64,000 nucleotides of DNA from Nephrocerus scutellatus (GCA_947095585.1 OX352765.1:20148444-20212443), one strand, 5' to 3'; shown: positions 33,315 through 44,967, numbered from the stretch's first letter. Numbers and translations are program-made. The notes: generated by a model not told the origin, from the sequence alone.

Positions 33315-34825
33315 TATTTTCATGTCGACGTATGTTACCGAAAAAGGCAGTTTTTTCTTTCTTTACTTCTTTCTTGTTATTGACATTGAATAGCAGTTCA
33401 CACTCTTAAGACAATTATTAATAATTATCAATTTAAGTTTTCATAACAGTGGTTCACTTCCAAGAACGGCACAATTAATTAGCGAAGGAAATTATTCAAC
33501 ATAACTCTCAGAAAACAATTATATAGTAATCTGAGTTATTATTGTTTAATGGCTCTACAAACTGAAATACGAGTACAACATGAAAACATATATCCGAGAA
33601 TACACAAACAAATTAATTTTTTCTTGCTACATTCTGGAACAACAGGAAACATTTATGTATGTATTTGTATATTTTTTCTCCCACTTTTATTTTACTTCAA
33701 CAAATCTGCAAGAATATTCCTCCCCTCACTGTTTCACATCAGACACGCCGTTTCTTTTTTCAGACAATTACGATTATGTTTAAATTTTTAGTTTACTCAT
33801 TAAGTGAATTCCGTGCGCTCGATCCGATCACAGGTAACCAAACAAAAAAATCAATCAAAAACGACACAGAACGCGCACAGATAATACTTTTGCACTATTC
33901 CATCCAGCCCAGCAGCAAAAAGGAAAATATTTGCTAAGAAAACTTGAAAGAAAATTTGAGAAATTTTCAGTTTTCCAATTTTGTTTTATTTGCTTCTGTC
34001 CCTGTTTTTGTATCTCGCAACATCCGTTTGCACTTGCACTACGTTTTATGTACCAACAATTCCGCATTAAATCTCAACATCAACTGCTGGAGCTGGTGCT
34101 GGGAAAATCCGACCGAACAGAGGCTGGCTAAATAGTTCAGTCACAAGAAAACAGTTAACTTTGACCAGCTTGCAGGATTTTAATGGGCGCGTGAGAGTAT
34201 TTTCAAAAAAAGAGTGTTGGACTGTTGGCGGGAGCGGTAATGGTAATATAGATTTGGGTATGTTAGCATAGCATGGCATGCCCATGATTTGTACTACAGG
34301 AGAGCGTTTGCGCAGACATTTTTTTTTGTAGTTGTTTGTAAATTGTTTTGGTTATGACACAGTGGAGGAAAAATATCAACAAAAGCGAAAGCTCTTGCTA
34401 CAGTCGAAAGCATGGTGCTTTCTGAGAGAGCTCATGGTCGAGCGCCTCCATGTTGGAGGCTCCAACGACGGATAAAAAAACCAGAATATAGTAAAAGTGA
34501 GGTGTTTTCGTTGTACATACTGTGCTAGACGTAGTGTCGCACCCCAGCTCCACTGTTGAATGATTAATTGGTGTGGGTACAAAGTTTATTTCACGAGTGG
34601 AGAAAGTCTTCATGCTTAACAGCGCATTCTTTTCGGTGAAACATTTTTCGTTGAAAAAAAAAAGTGAAATTGAACGAGAAGAGTGTTGTCATAGTCACAC
34701 AACTTTTTTAGTTTAGCAAATTTTTAGGGACGTTTATTTAGGTAGATTTTAACAGCCCCACACGCGTCTTGCAAACATGATTCTTAATCCCTTTATATCC
34801 TTAATAGGCAATATAAACTGCGGTT
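33315..34825. other. No supportable gene
   Basis: Unique-looking. Several overlapping open frames (33549-34285) on both strands share no family motif and show no preferred frame, so I make no gene call. Confidence 0.3.
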
Positions 34826-34828
34826 CAC

Positions 34829-35500
34829 TAGATTAGGTTAGGTTGCGGTGGCAGCTAATGCTCACTTAGACCATTCGCGGTCCTTCGTGTTATCACAGGA
34901 TCTTATACCTTTCCCCTTTTCAGAAGATCCATTCAGAGCTCTTAGTGAATCGAAGTATATCTCGCACTTTGCCGTTTTCGAGATCTGATAGGTTATTCAT
35001 TAACCGCTTACCTAAGTGTTTGTGCCTTCTGTGCATTAGTACCGGACATGAGTAGAGAAAATGTTCTATGGTCTCCTCCTCCGCCTGGTCCATGCAGCTT
35101 CTGCAGAAGTCATTATATTCGACAACCATCCTTTTCGCGTGTTTACCTAGAAGGCAGTGTCCTGTCATTATCCCTACAACTGTTCTTAGTTCACGTCTTT
35201 GTAGGGAAATAGGCGCAGTTGAGTGCTTCGGCCAGACCTGTCTTGAAATATTAGAAGTGTCGGTGTTTTCCCACCTTACATTTGTTATTGTTTCTGCCTC
35301 TTTCCGAAGCTCAAGTTTCAGTGTCGCGAAAGGACTCCCTACCTCTGCCCTTTACGGTAGCAGCTGGAGATTCGTACCACGTCTAGCTAACTCGACCGCC
35401 CTGCAGATCTTTATATTGAACTGCTCACTCATCTTGTTAAGAGAGGAGTGACAGCTCAACGTCACCTTAGATTTCAGCGAGACCGCCTCCAACGATTTTA
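34829..35500 (-). pseudogene. LINE family B C-terminal relic with 3' tail
   Basis: Minus strand: ELARRGTNLQLLP near 35365-35400 (end of RNase H), LELRKEAETITNVRWENT, WPKHSTAPISLQRRELRTVV, GIMTGHCLLGKHAKRM near 35120-35175, FCRSCMDQAEEETIEHFLYS near 35045-35100 (C-x2-C type knuckle), CPVLMHRR, and RDILRFTKSSEWIF ending at 34920. The reading frame is nearly uninterrupted, so this is a relatively recent copy of a Jockey/R1-type LINE. The 3' untranslated part shares 'ggtctaagtg' and the AACCTAACCTA tail (34829-34850) with 47.6-47.8 kb. Confidence 0.8.
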
Positions 35501-35504
35501 TGTT

Positions 35505-35612
35505 GTGAATGATGAAAAATAAAAACACATGCGATGCAACCCAACGACAAAACCACTTCAATCGTAAACCAGCGCCTAACACACAGCGCACACAGAACAC
35601 AGTCATTAGTCC
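35505..35612. repeat. Dispersed repeat X, terminal segment only
   Basis: 'aaaaataaaaacacatgcga', 'acccaacgacaaaacc' and 'acacacagcgcacacagaac' match the end blocks near 10.55-10.61 and 50.77 kb. It inserts immediately upstream of the LINE relic. Confidence 0.5.
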
Positions 35613-35829
35613 CCTAATTCATCAAGGATAATATGGGAAATTAGAAATTTGGTTCTAAAGTAAGGGACTATCTCCAATATTCACATCATTAATCGGGGAT
35701 TTAAGAATAAGCCCGACCAATGTTAACGGAAATTGTTCTGTTAATACTAGTGGTAGAAACTTTGCTTAGGATTTTGTTTCTAGAAGAAATACTAGCCTTT
35801 GTAATAATTTAGTCTAGCATTCGGGTACA

Positions 35830-36345
35830 TACCGACAAGCTGGAGAAGGGCAAGTCCTACAGATAATTAGCCTGAATTCTTTCGTCCTAAAGACTATCGA
35901 AAAGGTTATCGACAATTATATAGGGTCGGTAGTACTGGTAAGGGAACAACTACACTCCAGTCAACATGCGTACAGAGCAGGCAGATCTACGGTTACTGTG
36001 GAAGCTGACGGAATGTATAGAGTGGGCCCTTGCCAGTAAGGAAATCGCGCTATGCACTTTCCTAGATATCGAAGGTGCATTCGACAACGCATCCCATGAG
36101 GCGATTAGAATTGCTCTGGAGAGAAAGAAGGTAAACAGCACAATCACTAAGTGGATGTGCGAGATGCTGCGCACAACAAAAGGATGTACACAATGAAGGG
36201 TACAGTCCCACCTTTTGTGGAGCATCCTCGTAGATGAACTACTTCAGCGACTAGCTGATGTAGGAACTTATGCCAAAGGCAACTCGGACGATATAGTCAT
36301 CGTAGCAAAAGGGAAGTTTGAAGAAGTGCTCTGTAGTTTAATTCA
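35830..36345 (+). pseudogene. LINE family B reverse transcriptase relic
   Basis: Plus strand: SFVLKTIEKVIDNYI near 35880-35925, QHAYRAGRST near 35960-35990, LTECIEWALASKEIALCTFL near 36005-36065, LDIEGAFDNASHEAIRIAL near 36062-36118 (A-F-D-N carries the first RT aspartate), KKVNSTITKWMCEMLRTTK to 36180, then SILVDELLQRLADVG and NSDDIVIVAKGKFEEV near 36280-36330, where the usual Y-A-D-D box is read N-S-D-D. A stop and frameshift lie near 36195, and the 'QGG..SPLLW' block is decayed. Confidence 0.8.
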
Positions 36346-36349
36346 AAAC

Positions 36350-38040
36350 ATCACGTCATCACGAGCAGATGGTGCCTTTTATACTTTTTCCCATCTAAAA
36401 GTTTTGTCACTTCTTTTTTAATTAACCTAAAAGTAAAAGTGTATTACCTCTTTTTTTGACCACAAATTTATTTTTTTAAACTCATTGTATATTTGTTTAT
36501 TTTAGATTTCTGTTTAATTCTTATAACGTAGATAAACTTATGAATTTTGAAATGTCATTGGAGTTAAATCTGAAGTTAGATGTTGCACTGAAAATTAAAA
36601 CCGACTCAAACAACCTAATGTTGCTACTTGGTCATTATTTCAGTAAACATTTCGGGTGTTATCTTTTCGTTAAGTTTCAAATGTTCAACATGTATCTACA
36701 CTAAGTGACAATAGGTAGTTTTATGTTGCATATTGTTTAGGGCTATAAAGATTATTTAGTAGTGATTTTCTGTGTATCATGCGACAAAGCCTAAAAGATG
36801 CAACAGCTGCTATTATTTCACTCACGCGAAGAGTCTGGGTTCGATTCTCAGTCGGACAATTACAGTTTTTTTATATTTTTTTATTTCAGTTATTCACTTC
36901 ATCCTAATATGCATTCATTTGATTTGTTTAGCAAAAAAATAAAAATAATCATTTAACCGATTTCATATCCACAATTGCTCGGAATTGTAAAATTCTACAA
37001 GGTTACCTCCTTTGCATACGTGCACCTAGATAGAACAGCATAGAACAGCCTTAAATGTTTTTTTTTTATTATTGAGGAATACATTTTCATTTGATTTAAT
37101 TTTCTTACTGAATAGATTCTTTTACTTAATTAAGTTTTTAAAAAGTACAATTTTTTCTTGGATAATCTGGAGATTTTTCAAATTTAAAAGCAAACCAACA
37201 TGACGGTAACAAATTTAGTATTTTTTCTACTTTGGGAAACCTATGCACAAACCCATATGTAGGTTCTCGTATTAAACTATACACAAATACAGCAGGCAAG
37301 CGATAACGCTTCTTAAGCACACATCATCGCCTCGTTCCTAGTTATATCCACTATTTGCGACATTCGAACTAACGTCATATGCTCGTAAACCTCTTCTGTT
37401 AAACTCTCAACCCATCACCCTTTTCTAATATACGGCATAACTTGGGCTTGTTTGCTTTCCGATGATGCTCTTGTTTAGGTTGCCTATTGTCACATTACGA
37501 GATGACCTAAGCATTTTAAATAACAGCTCAGTTAAATCAGGTCATCGTCATATTGTTCGGATTGCTAGGTAGTCCGGTTGCATCTCATGCTAAATGTAAA
37601 CAGCAACATTTATTGACAATTGAATAGAGGATGGAAGGTTATAATGCACTTAAGTGACACACATATGCTAAAAACTAAAAGCATTACAATCAGAGCTATT
37701 ATTTTTTTTTAATGTACTCACGCTCAAGGTGTTTGTACTCTTATAATGTTTAGCGTTGTCGTTAGGATATTGAGAAGAGGAAAAGGTGAGACATCCATGC
37801 ACATGTTTATTAAATGACTGTATAACATACAAATGCGGAAAAACAGAATCGGACTATTCATTCCACGTAATTACTGTGCGTGCAAAGAAGGAATCTCTGA
37901 ACTGATCGGCGTTAAGTCGAAAAATAGAGATCTAATGGTAGATCCGCGAGCTCCAGTTGTGGCACGGGTATTGCGGTTGGGTTGGAGGATGGGCTGGATA
38001 TTTCTTTTAAACACTCCTTGTGTATTTCATTTGTATTTCA
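36350..38040. other. No supportable gene
   Basis: AT-rich, apart from the tRNA-like segment at about 36.78-36.87 kb listed separately. No coding motif. Confidence 0.3.
36778..36866 (+). mobile_element. Possible second tRNA-like SINE, copy a
   Basis: B-box-like GGGTTCGATTCTC at 36838-36850, followed by 'agtcggacaatta' and a T-rich stretch. A related segment lies at 40.85-40.94 kb. A recognisable A box is weak. It could also be a decayed tRNA gene. Confidence 0.35.
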
Positions 38041-38045
38041 GCTCT

Positions 38046-38390
38046 TTATACCCTATATATAAAATATTCAAGGAAAAAGCGATTAAACAATGACAAGCAG
38101 AAAAAATTCCTACGGTGTTCAAGCGATTTGATTGTTTTCGCGATATTTACGTCACCAATAAGTTTTATCGCGCGGTTCTGAATTCTGTCTAGTAGATGCA
38201 ATGTGGTCTTGGGAGCACCTGTCCAGGCAATACAGTTGCATTCAACTTTAGAGCGAATATATGCCTTGTAAATAGTGGCCAGGTCTAAAGGAGTGATGAT
38301 GATGATGTACATCTTGTACCGTTTAAGGAAACATAAGCATTTCACAGAATTCTTAGCGATTCCAGAAGACTGCAATGGGATTTTGAAAGC
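38046..38390 (-). pseudogene. LINE RT thumb relic (probably family D)
   Basis: Minus strand, largely one frame: VKCLCFLKRYKM, then LDLATIYKAYIRSKVECNCI (the 'YI.P.LEY...W' block), WTGAPKTTLHLLDRIQNRAI near 38160-38220, KLIGDVNIAKTIKSLEHRRN and FCLSLFNRFF near 38085. This is the thumb/C-terminal part of Jockey-like RT. A GATGAT run at 38296-38307 interrupts it. Family D assignment is inferred from orientation and wording. Confidence 0.7.
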
Positions 38391-38399
38391 GTTAAATTC

Positions 38400-40835
38400 A
38401 ACTCGGTTGTATTTAAATTCTTAAGGGCCAACTATAATGGTCTGCAGTAGTTAGCTTATTCTAAAGACAAAATCGAACGAAAAGCTTAGCTAATTTCTCT
38501 CATTCTTTAATTTACCCATAATGAGCTTTAGCATTTGCATTTCACACAATTTCACTGTTGTCAAATTTTCGCACCGAAGACCGAATGTCTCACTTCACTA
38601 ACACCTTGCTTAATACCATGTAAGTTAACGAACATTTGACAAAACCAACCAAAATCACTTTATGGTCACAGCATACAAACTGCATGGAATGAATCGTTCA
38701 CATCCAACTCAAGTCCATTACAGTTGGCCCTTTATGCGTCAACTATGATGGATTTAAGTGGACTTTAGCTCATGGAAAAATCAAAAGAAAGGCTCAGCTT
38801 AGTGCTCTTTTTTACCCTAAGTTTTACCTATTTGTATGTAACTTGGGCAACCAAATTGCTTGTTTTGAAGTGCCATTAGTGTTTGCTTTCAGCGCAAGTT
38901 AGGGGCTTTCTCTTCCTTTCATGAAACTTTTGCAGACAAAAATTCGCTTTAAATTCCTTGCACTACACAATTAAATATTCTTTCTGGAAACGCTCGCTTT
39001 TTAAGCTGCAGAACTCTATGCGGTTTTGTAATAGCGTACCTCGTGTATTATTGCGTAAGATATGCGATTAAGTGATTAAAGTCCCATATTTTCAAGAATA
39101 CGCCTGGTATTATGCAATAAAAATAAAAATAACATTGGCTTGAATGGTTTAATGTGTGAAGCGAACTAGAAAATGATGGCAGCTGTTATGCAATAAAATA
39201 GTAACTGATATGACTGTAGCTTAAGCGTCACTCAAATCAACAACTTCGAATTGTTTGCGAATTGAGACTTGTTTTTGTTTTATAATATTCATTTTAGTGG
39301 CTTATTTGTATAAAAATCGCAATTAAATTACTCAAAGGACGGACATTGTGTGACACCCTTTGTGAAAGAAAGCCCAACTGTATATGCCATATGCAGTGAA
39401 AAAATACAAAAATCAGTTTTTTTAGGTGTGAGCTGCGAATCCACTCACTGTAGCATAAATAAATAAACCCATTTATTTATGAAACGCGCCAACATTTTTG
39501 GTAATGAAAAGAGGCGAGAAACTTAAGTTGAAAAGCAGATTTTGCTCTATAGAATTACTATCAAATACCCACCAACATATTTAATTTTCGTCTTTCTTAA
39601 ATATTGAGGGGGAGGGGGGGTCTGTGTTCTGGTTCTGTGATCAGATCTAGCAAAACAGTACTTGCTATAAGAGATGCCCCAACATCCAAAAACAAAACCA
39701 ACCAAACAAAATCTAGCACAGAAGCAGACACACCATAAAAGTCCATCATATAATTTGGAATATAGGAAGAATGTGGAAATAAACAATAAGTACAATAATA
39801 TACAAAAAATTAATCGAAAAATGCATTATTAAAAAAATTGTAAACACCACTCAGAAATCGTTTTATCCTGAAAACCGAGCGATCATCGAAAACCATTCGT
39901 CCAGACGAGCAAAACTCTTCGGACAAAGGTCAAACCTCACGCTACAGATAAAACGATATACCTCCTCATCGTGGGTGGAATTCCTTTCATATTGCTATGG
40001 AAGTAAATAAAGACTGACTACAGAAATGATCCTGTGAAGTATAGTCTTAATTTTAACACAGAACCAGCGCTGGTATTAGTGTATAGATGTTTTAAAACTC
40101 GTTGGGAATCATAAGAAACATAAACTTATTATCATCAATTATTGTGTTTGGTCTATCACATAATTATTCCCAACCTGAACGCTGAGGTGACGTGAATATG
40201 AACTGACTCATACCGCTGCTTATGTTTAAAATGCCTACAGTGGCATAGCATAGTTGTTGTGTGAATGAATGTTCTGCTACTAATCTAGTTTTTTTACGCG
40301 ATGTAGGTATTCTAACATTCTACACATAGAACAAAATCTGGATTTTGTTGAGGCGGCCTGCCATTTGGTAAACAATACAAATAAAACTTCGTGTGTTAAA
40401 CTGAAAAACACTGTACAGGGCAGGTAATTTTTAAAAATTGATATGAATAACGCAGAAGTAATCGATTTCGATATTTAACAAACACAACATATCCGTTTAA
40501 TGTTAACGAGCAATATGAAGATGAATGGTACAGTGTTTGTTTTCTAGTATTAGAAGGTATCGCCATGGGGAAGCGTTGGCTATACCCTGCCCAAACGAAC
40601 ACTTTTTTGAAGAAAAATAAAATAAAATAAAAATGCTATTCTTGCTACGCTGTATCAACAATGCGATAGGATAGGATGGTGTATGTCGTTCGTTCTGAAT
40701 AAAATAATATAATTGTGAATAAAATTATTATCAATTTTTTAAGATCGAATCCATTGATTGATTTCGATCGAATGTGGCAGAACTAGAATCAGCCAATAAA
40801 TTACTATGTATATGTAAATATTTTTAGTCTATTCC
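38400..40835. other. No supportable gene
   Basis: The longest stretch without recognisable repeats or coding motifs. Possibly unique host DNA, but no exon with splice sites could be assembled. Confidence 0.35.
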
Positions 40836-40847
40836 GCACAATGGCCT

Positions 40848-40935
40848 GTGTAGCGCTGTGAGTGCGAACTTTTTTATGGCTGACAAGCGGGACGATATCG
40901 TTCTGAGTTCAAGTCCCACAGTGGGCAATTTTTTT
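40848..40935 (+). mobile_element. Possible second tRNA-like SINE, copy b
   Basis: B-box-like GAGTTCAAGTCCC at 40905-40917, followed by 'acagtgggcaatt' and a T run. The post-B-box 'cagt.gg.caatt' string and T-rich end match 36.84-36.88 kb. Confidence 0.4.
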
Positions 40936-40967
40936 TTTATTAATACATTTATTTTTTTTATTTAAAA

Positions 40968-41080
40968 CTAGCTGAAATACTCAGCGCTGCCTGGCTGCCG
41001 CCCGCACCACACTACCCTCCCCCCAACTGACCGCCGAGACCCTTCAAGACCCACTTTGAGATACCCCCTCTTACCACACA
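40968..41080 (+). repeat. ACTAGCTG-type repeat start and short minisatellite
   Basis: 'aactagctgaaatactcagc' then 'ctgcctggctgccgcccgc' parallels 20.48-20.52 kb. It runs into 'gacccttcaagaccc' words. It is cut off by the mariner-like element that begins at 41083. Confidence 0.55.
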
Positions 41081-41082
41081 TA

Positions 41083-42255
41083 AAGGGTGATCAGATTGGA
41101 GGTACTTTTTCATTTCATTTGTTGAGGCTTTCTTTTGTTTACATGGTGTTATAAAGTTAACTTTTTTTGTACTTAACTATGAACAAAGTTGATAATTGCT
41201 GACCTAGAATTAGTCTAGCTTATACATGAGTGTACAGTATTATAAGGTTTAATGGCTTATTTACAGGTAATAGATAGCTTAAAATTAGTTGGGCCGATAT
41301 ATATATATAAGTATTGCTCAGAGGCACTTTACGTATAGGAGGTACTTTTTCCAATAGGATTTTTTGACATGTCACGCATTACTATGTACTGTCAAACTAA
41401 ATACATAATTTTATTCAGTATTCATTGACATTTCATCATGGAAAGACTAACGCCTCAACAACGTTTACAAATCGTACAATTGTATTACGAAAATCGACGC
41501 TCTGGAAAAGCGTTCATCGCGCGCCCAGGCCAACTTATGGTGTACATAATCAAGCCCATTTTTGGCTTAATGGCTTCGTCAGTAAGCAAAATTGCCATAT
41601 TTGTGGTGAAGAGCAAACCAAAGCAATTCACGCACTTCCATTACATCCATTGAAAACTACCGTTTGGTGCGGTCTATGGGCTGGAGGAATCATCGGTCCA
41701 TATTTTTTCAAAGACGAGGCTGGCGCCAATGTAACAGTGAATGGCGAACGTTATCGCGCCATGATAAACGACTTTTTGATGCCGGAAATTGAAGCCCGTA
41801 ATCTCCACGACATTTGGTTCCAACAAGACTGCGCTACATCCCATACAGCCCGTAACACAATGAATTTACTGCGTCCTCGTTTCGGTGAGCAATTGATCTC
41901 TCATTTCGGACCGGTGGATTGGCCACCAAGATCGTGTGATATCACACCTTTGGACTTTTTTTTGTGGGGGTATGGGGGTATTGGATAAACCAGCTATGAT
42001 TGAGGCATTGGAAGCCAACATTACTCAAGTTATTCGCGAGATACCGACCGAAGTCCTTAAGCGAGTCATTCAAAATTCGTGTTTAAGGATGACCGCATTG
42101 CGGCGCAGTTGCGGCCAATATTTGAAAGGGATTATCTTCAAAAAATAAATGTCATGAATGGTTCTAAACAAAAATAATAAAGATTGCCCAATCAATTTGA
42201 AGTTTTGTTATTTTATTTCAATTTAAAATCCTATACCTCTAAATTATTCACCCTT
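41083..42255 (+). mobile_element. Tc1/mariner-type element, TA-flanked, 1.17 kb
   Basis: Ends AAGGGTGA (41083) and the inverted TCACCCTT (to 42255), with TA at 41081-41082 and 42256-42257. Similarity beyond the first eight bases is loose (GATCAGATTGGAGGTAC against ATAATTTAGAGGTATAG). It carries one degraded transposase (separate entry). 'ggaggtactttttcca' type words recur at 41098 and 41339, so a subterminal repeat may be present. Confidence 0.8.
41438..42148 (+). pseudogene. DD37D-like transposase, internally deleted
   Basis: The N-terminus MERLTPQQRLQIVQLYYENR (41438) is the usual start of this group. After about 28 codons the sequence jumps, with a frame change, to AHFWLNGFVSKQNCHI, so most of the helix-turn-helix region and the first catalytic D (normally F-S-D-E-A-H-F-W) are missing. 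The rest is good: LKTTVWCGLWAGGIIGPYFF, VTVNGERYRAMINDFLMPEI, IWFQQDCATSHTA (second D), WPPRSCDITPLDFFLWG (third D, 36 residues between them). A G-run shifts the frame near 41965, and the C-terminus resumes as LDKPAMIEALEANITQVIRE to IIFKK, stop at 42148. It is inactive but could be mobilised by a relative. Confidence 0.85.
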
Positions 42256-42329
42256 TATAACAGCACTATTATTATTGTTATGTTTATGTTTATTTTTATT
42301 TTAGTTTTAATAAAGGGTATAGCCCACCT

Positions 42330-43035
42330 TAGCTCCAAAACATGGCTTTGAACGGTTCAATCGCTTCTTCAGGCGATAAAAATAGTTGTCCACGCATCTT
42401 ATCTTTGATTGATTGAATTGATTGAACAGAAAGAAGTCATTGGGTGCCATGTCGGGGCGGATGACCCATCAATTCGATCGTTTGAGTGGTCAAATACTCG
42501 CTTGTTTGATGTGATGTGTGTCAGCCCGCATTATCGTGATGCAAATTGATTTGCCGTTTTGGGTTGCTTTCTCTCAAATTGTTGAAAACCTCAGGCAAAC
42601 AAATGGTCGTATACCAAGCTGAATTGACTGTTTTTTTGATTTTCAAGAGCCACAGTAGCCACTTGACCGATTTTCGTGAAAAAACACGTCCATTTGCTTC
42701 CCAACGCTCCGAGCTCGCACAACTTTTGTTGGATTTTCTTCGAATTGGAAGACCCAAACAGTCGATTGCCCTTTTATTTCCGGCTCATACGCAAATATCC
42801 ATGACTCGTCACATGTCACGATCTTGTATACGTTTTTGGAACCTTTTTTTGTGCATCTGTCAAAAAATGTGGAATCCAACATACACATAGCTTCCGGACC
42901 TTTAAACGTTCATCTAAGATCGTATATACGCTGGGTTACTAATGCGCAGGCATGCCTCGATTTCCCGATAACGTTCCTCTTCAATCAGTTTTCTCACAGA
43001 ATCGATGTTTTCTGGCACAACAGCTATTTTTGATA
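42330..43035 (-). pseudogene. Mariner transposase relic (DD34D)
   Basis: Minus strand: KLIEEERYREIEACLRISNP near 42930-42990, NVYKIVTCDESWIFAYEPE near 42780-42830 (first D), STVWVFQFEENPTKVVRARS, SVGKQMDVFF, NSAWYTTICLPEVFNNLRES near 42580-42640, INLHHDNAG (second D) near 42525-42550. Then, in another frame, PDMAPNDFFLFNQF near 42435-42475 (third D). A tail 'SPEEAIEPFKAMFW' ends near 42340. Three or more frameshifts. Adjacent to but distinct from the previous element. The start and HTH region are missing. Confidence 0.85.
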
Positions 43036-43449
43036 TAGTGATATAGTGGTCCTATTTTTTAGACGTCTTATAAGAATATCGAGACATGAACGAGCGAAGA
43101 GTATAACCAGCTCGTCAAGTCCTTTGCGGTCGGAAGACTTTCACTAAAACTTTGGCCTCCTAAGCCTATCAAAGTGGATCACAGAGATATGTTGGGAGAT
43201 TTTGGAGCAACGAAGAATCATGGGGGAAATGACAAGTCAAATTGGCCAATGATCAATTAGAAAATGAAAAGACATATTGATGGAAGAGAACCCGCTAAGC
43301 TCCTCTGAAAGATTTTCGAACTACTCCGGCCTAAAAAAAACAATTTTTGGCAATTATGTGTTTTAAGGATTTTGACTATATTCAGAAATGAGTTTTTTCC
43401 TTTTAAAAGGCGTTTTTTGAACATTATGGACACACTGTAAAGTAAAGGG

Positions 43450-44000
43450 TGCGTCTCTTCCAAACAAGATTGCAGTTTTTGAGGTCTGCTCAATAGGGGC
43501 TTTCAGTGTCCGAAAGCCCTAACCGCGTAAAACCTATAATGCACTTTGCTTTATAACACATGTTTTTGTATGGGAAAAACTCAATCATATGATATTTTAC
43601 TCAAATATATGAAAAAGGTAATTATCACCTTACAGTTGATACCAATATTTAGGCCCGCCCACTTTTGCACACGCCCCCTGCTGAACTTTAATGTGAAAGT
43701 CATTTTTTGGCTCTAACTCTGTCGACGGGGGTTGAATTGGACCAAATTGTTTATAGGACGTAAGGTATTTTTATTGCCTTTTATATGATATCAATTAACC
43801 CCCTAACATCCATCAAACCACTATGAAAAATTCATTTTTTAAATAAGTGCTTAAAACTTTAACACCCCCTCTCTCCTTGAGGGGAATTTCCGAGAAACAA
43901 TATTGCTGTTTTCAAGATCTGCTCAATAAAGGCCTTTCAGAGGGGGGAGGGGGTCCGAAAGCCGTAACTCTATGCTCCTTAAAACGCACTTTAGCCCAAT
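43450..44000. repeat. Degenerate direct repeat flanking unique DNA
   Basis: The block near 43470-43565 ('tctgctcaataggggctttc', 'tccgaaagccctaac', 'aaaacctataatgcacttt') recurs near 43905-43995 ('tctgctcaataaaggccttt', 'tccgaaagccgtaact', 'ttaaaacgcacttt'). Spacing is about 430 bp. The second copy overlaps the 3' flank of the minus-strand gene. Otherwise 43040-44030 has no gene. Confidence 0.6.
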
Positions 44001-44034
44001 TTTTTTTTTTGGCTTTTTTTCTAAAAAATAAAAT

Positions 44035-44040
44035 TTTATT
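44035..44040 (-). terminator. Candidate polyadenylation signal AATAAA
   Basis: AATAAA on the minus strand, 83 bp beyond the stop codon of the gene at 44123-44680. AATAAG-type variants lie closer (about 44083). Inferred from position only. Confidence 0.4.
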
Positions 44041-44122
44041 CTAATTGATTTCGTTAATACTTGTAATATTCTTATTTTGTATAAAATAAGTTGTTCATTT
44101 AAAACGAATAAATTTTTTGTTG

Positions 44123-44680
44123 TCATTTTTTGTTGTTTACCGAAAACTGCCCATAAACTGTCCCACTCCTTGTCATCCGGAAAACGTAGGGATTCGGCTC
44201 GGTTGCAGATATTTCGCCGACATAATTTCGCACAGTGTTCAAAACATTTCGGAAGATTTCTTGCTCCCGGAGGACAACTCCAGGCCGTCGCTTTTGTGGA
44301 ACTCTGTAAAGAAAAAATGAAATTGTTGCCTGTCAATCTATTTAAATATAAAACCAAACCTTTCGTCGTTACTCCTTCGACGTGCCAGTCTGTGCAGCTG
44401 GTATTCATTTCGGAGCTTAAATTCATAGACAAAATAAATGATGCTCAGTGCGATAAAAATTCCAGCCAAAAGATAAACAACGAGGCTTCCCGTTGTTAAA
44501 AAACTGCAAAAAATGGAAAGATAGGAGTGCATTAGGCAGTGGTGCCTGTTGTTTGCTTAAATAACTCACTTACCTCTTAAGCCATTCATTGTTTTTATCT
44601 ATGAATTCGAAAAAGATGTCCATTTTACTTGGCGGTTTCTTTTCGTCACTGGCCTTCCAAAAGAAAAAGAAATTCTTCAT
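44123..44680 (-). CDS. Three-exon gene for a small single-pass membrane protein
   Basis: Exons (minus strand) are 44574-44680, 44360-44503 and 44123-44303. Introns are 70 bp (GTAAGT...TTTTTTGCAG) and 56 bp (GTTTGG...TTTCTTTACAG). Splicing gives one uninterrupted frame of 143 residues ending in TGA at 44123-44125. The N-terminus is MKNFFFFWKASDEKKPPSKM, then DIFFEFIDKNNEWLK. Residues about 42-62 (SLVVYLLAGIFIALSIIYFVY) form one transmembrane segment. A strongly basic stretch follows (LARRRSNDER, PQKRRPG), then REQEIFRNVLNTVRN and a C-terminus PYVFRMTRSGTVYGQFSVN. By the positive-inside rule the C-terminal part should be cytosolic. I do not recognise the family. The second donor (GTTTGG) is non-canonical but legal. 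Single-frame fit across two introns is strong evidence of a real gene. No repeats interrupt it. Confidence 0.75.
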
Positions 44681-44967
44681 GCTTTGTTCCAAAATGTAAT
44701 GAAATTTGTGTTTTAAAAAAAGAAATTGTAAATTTTCCTATTCAGAATTTGTTTACAAAATAATTTGTTGCAGAAATTTTGTTTTTACTCTGAACGATGT
44801 ATGAAAGTTTTTTTTTTGAAAATGATAATTGGCAACAAGGCAACTTAGAAAAAGTACAATGCTTAATGTTCAATGAGTGTTGCAATTTTTGACGAACCAA
44901 TCAGCTTACTAGTTAGCTAGTTAGCAAATGCGAATATACCTGGTGCCAAGTCTTTCAGACCCGACCG

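Noticed and set aside
33549..34285. Cluster of overlapping open frames on both strands as a gene
   Set aside because: Three frames and both strands are equally open, none with family motifs.
43923..44432. 169-codon minus-strand open frame
   Set aside because: It reads through an intron and in the wrong frame over exon 3 of the real gene. The spliced model explains the region better.
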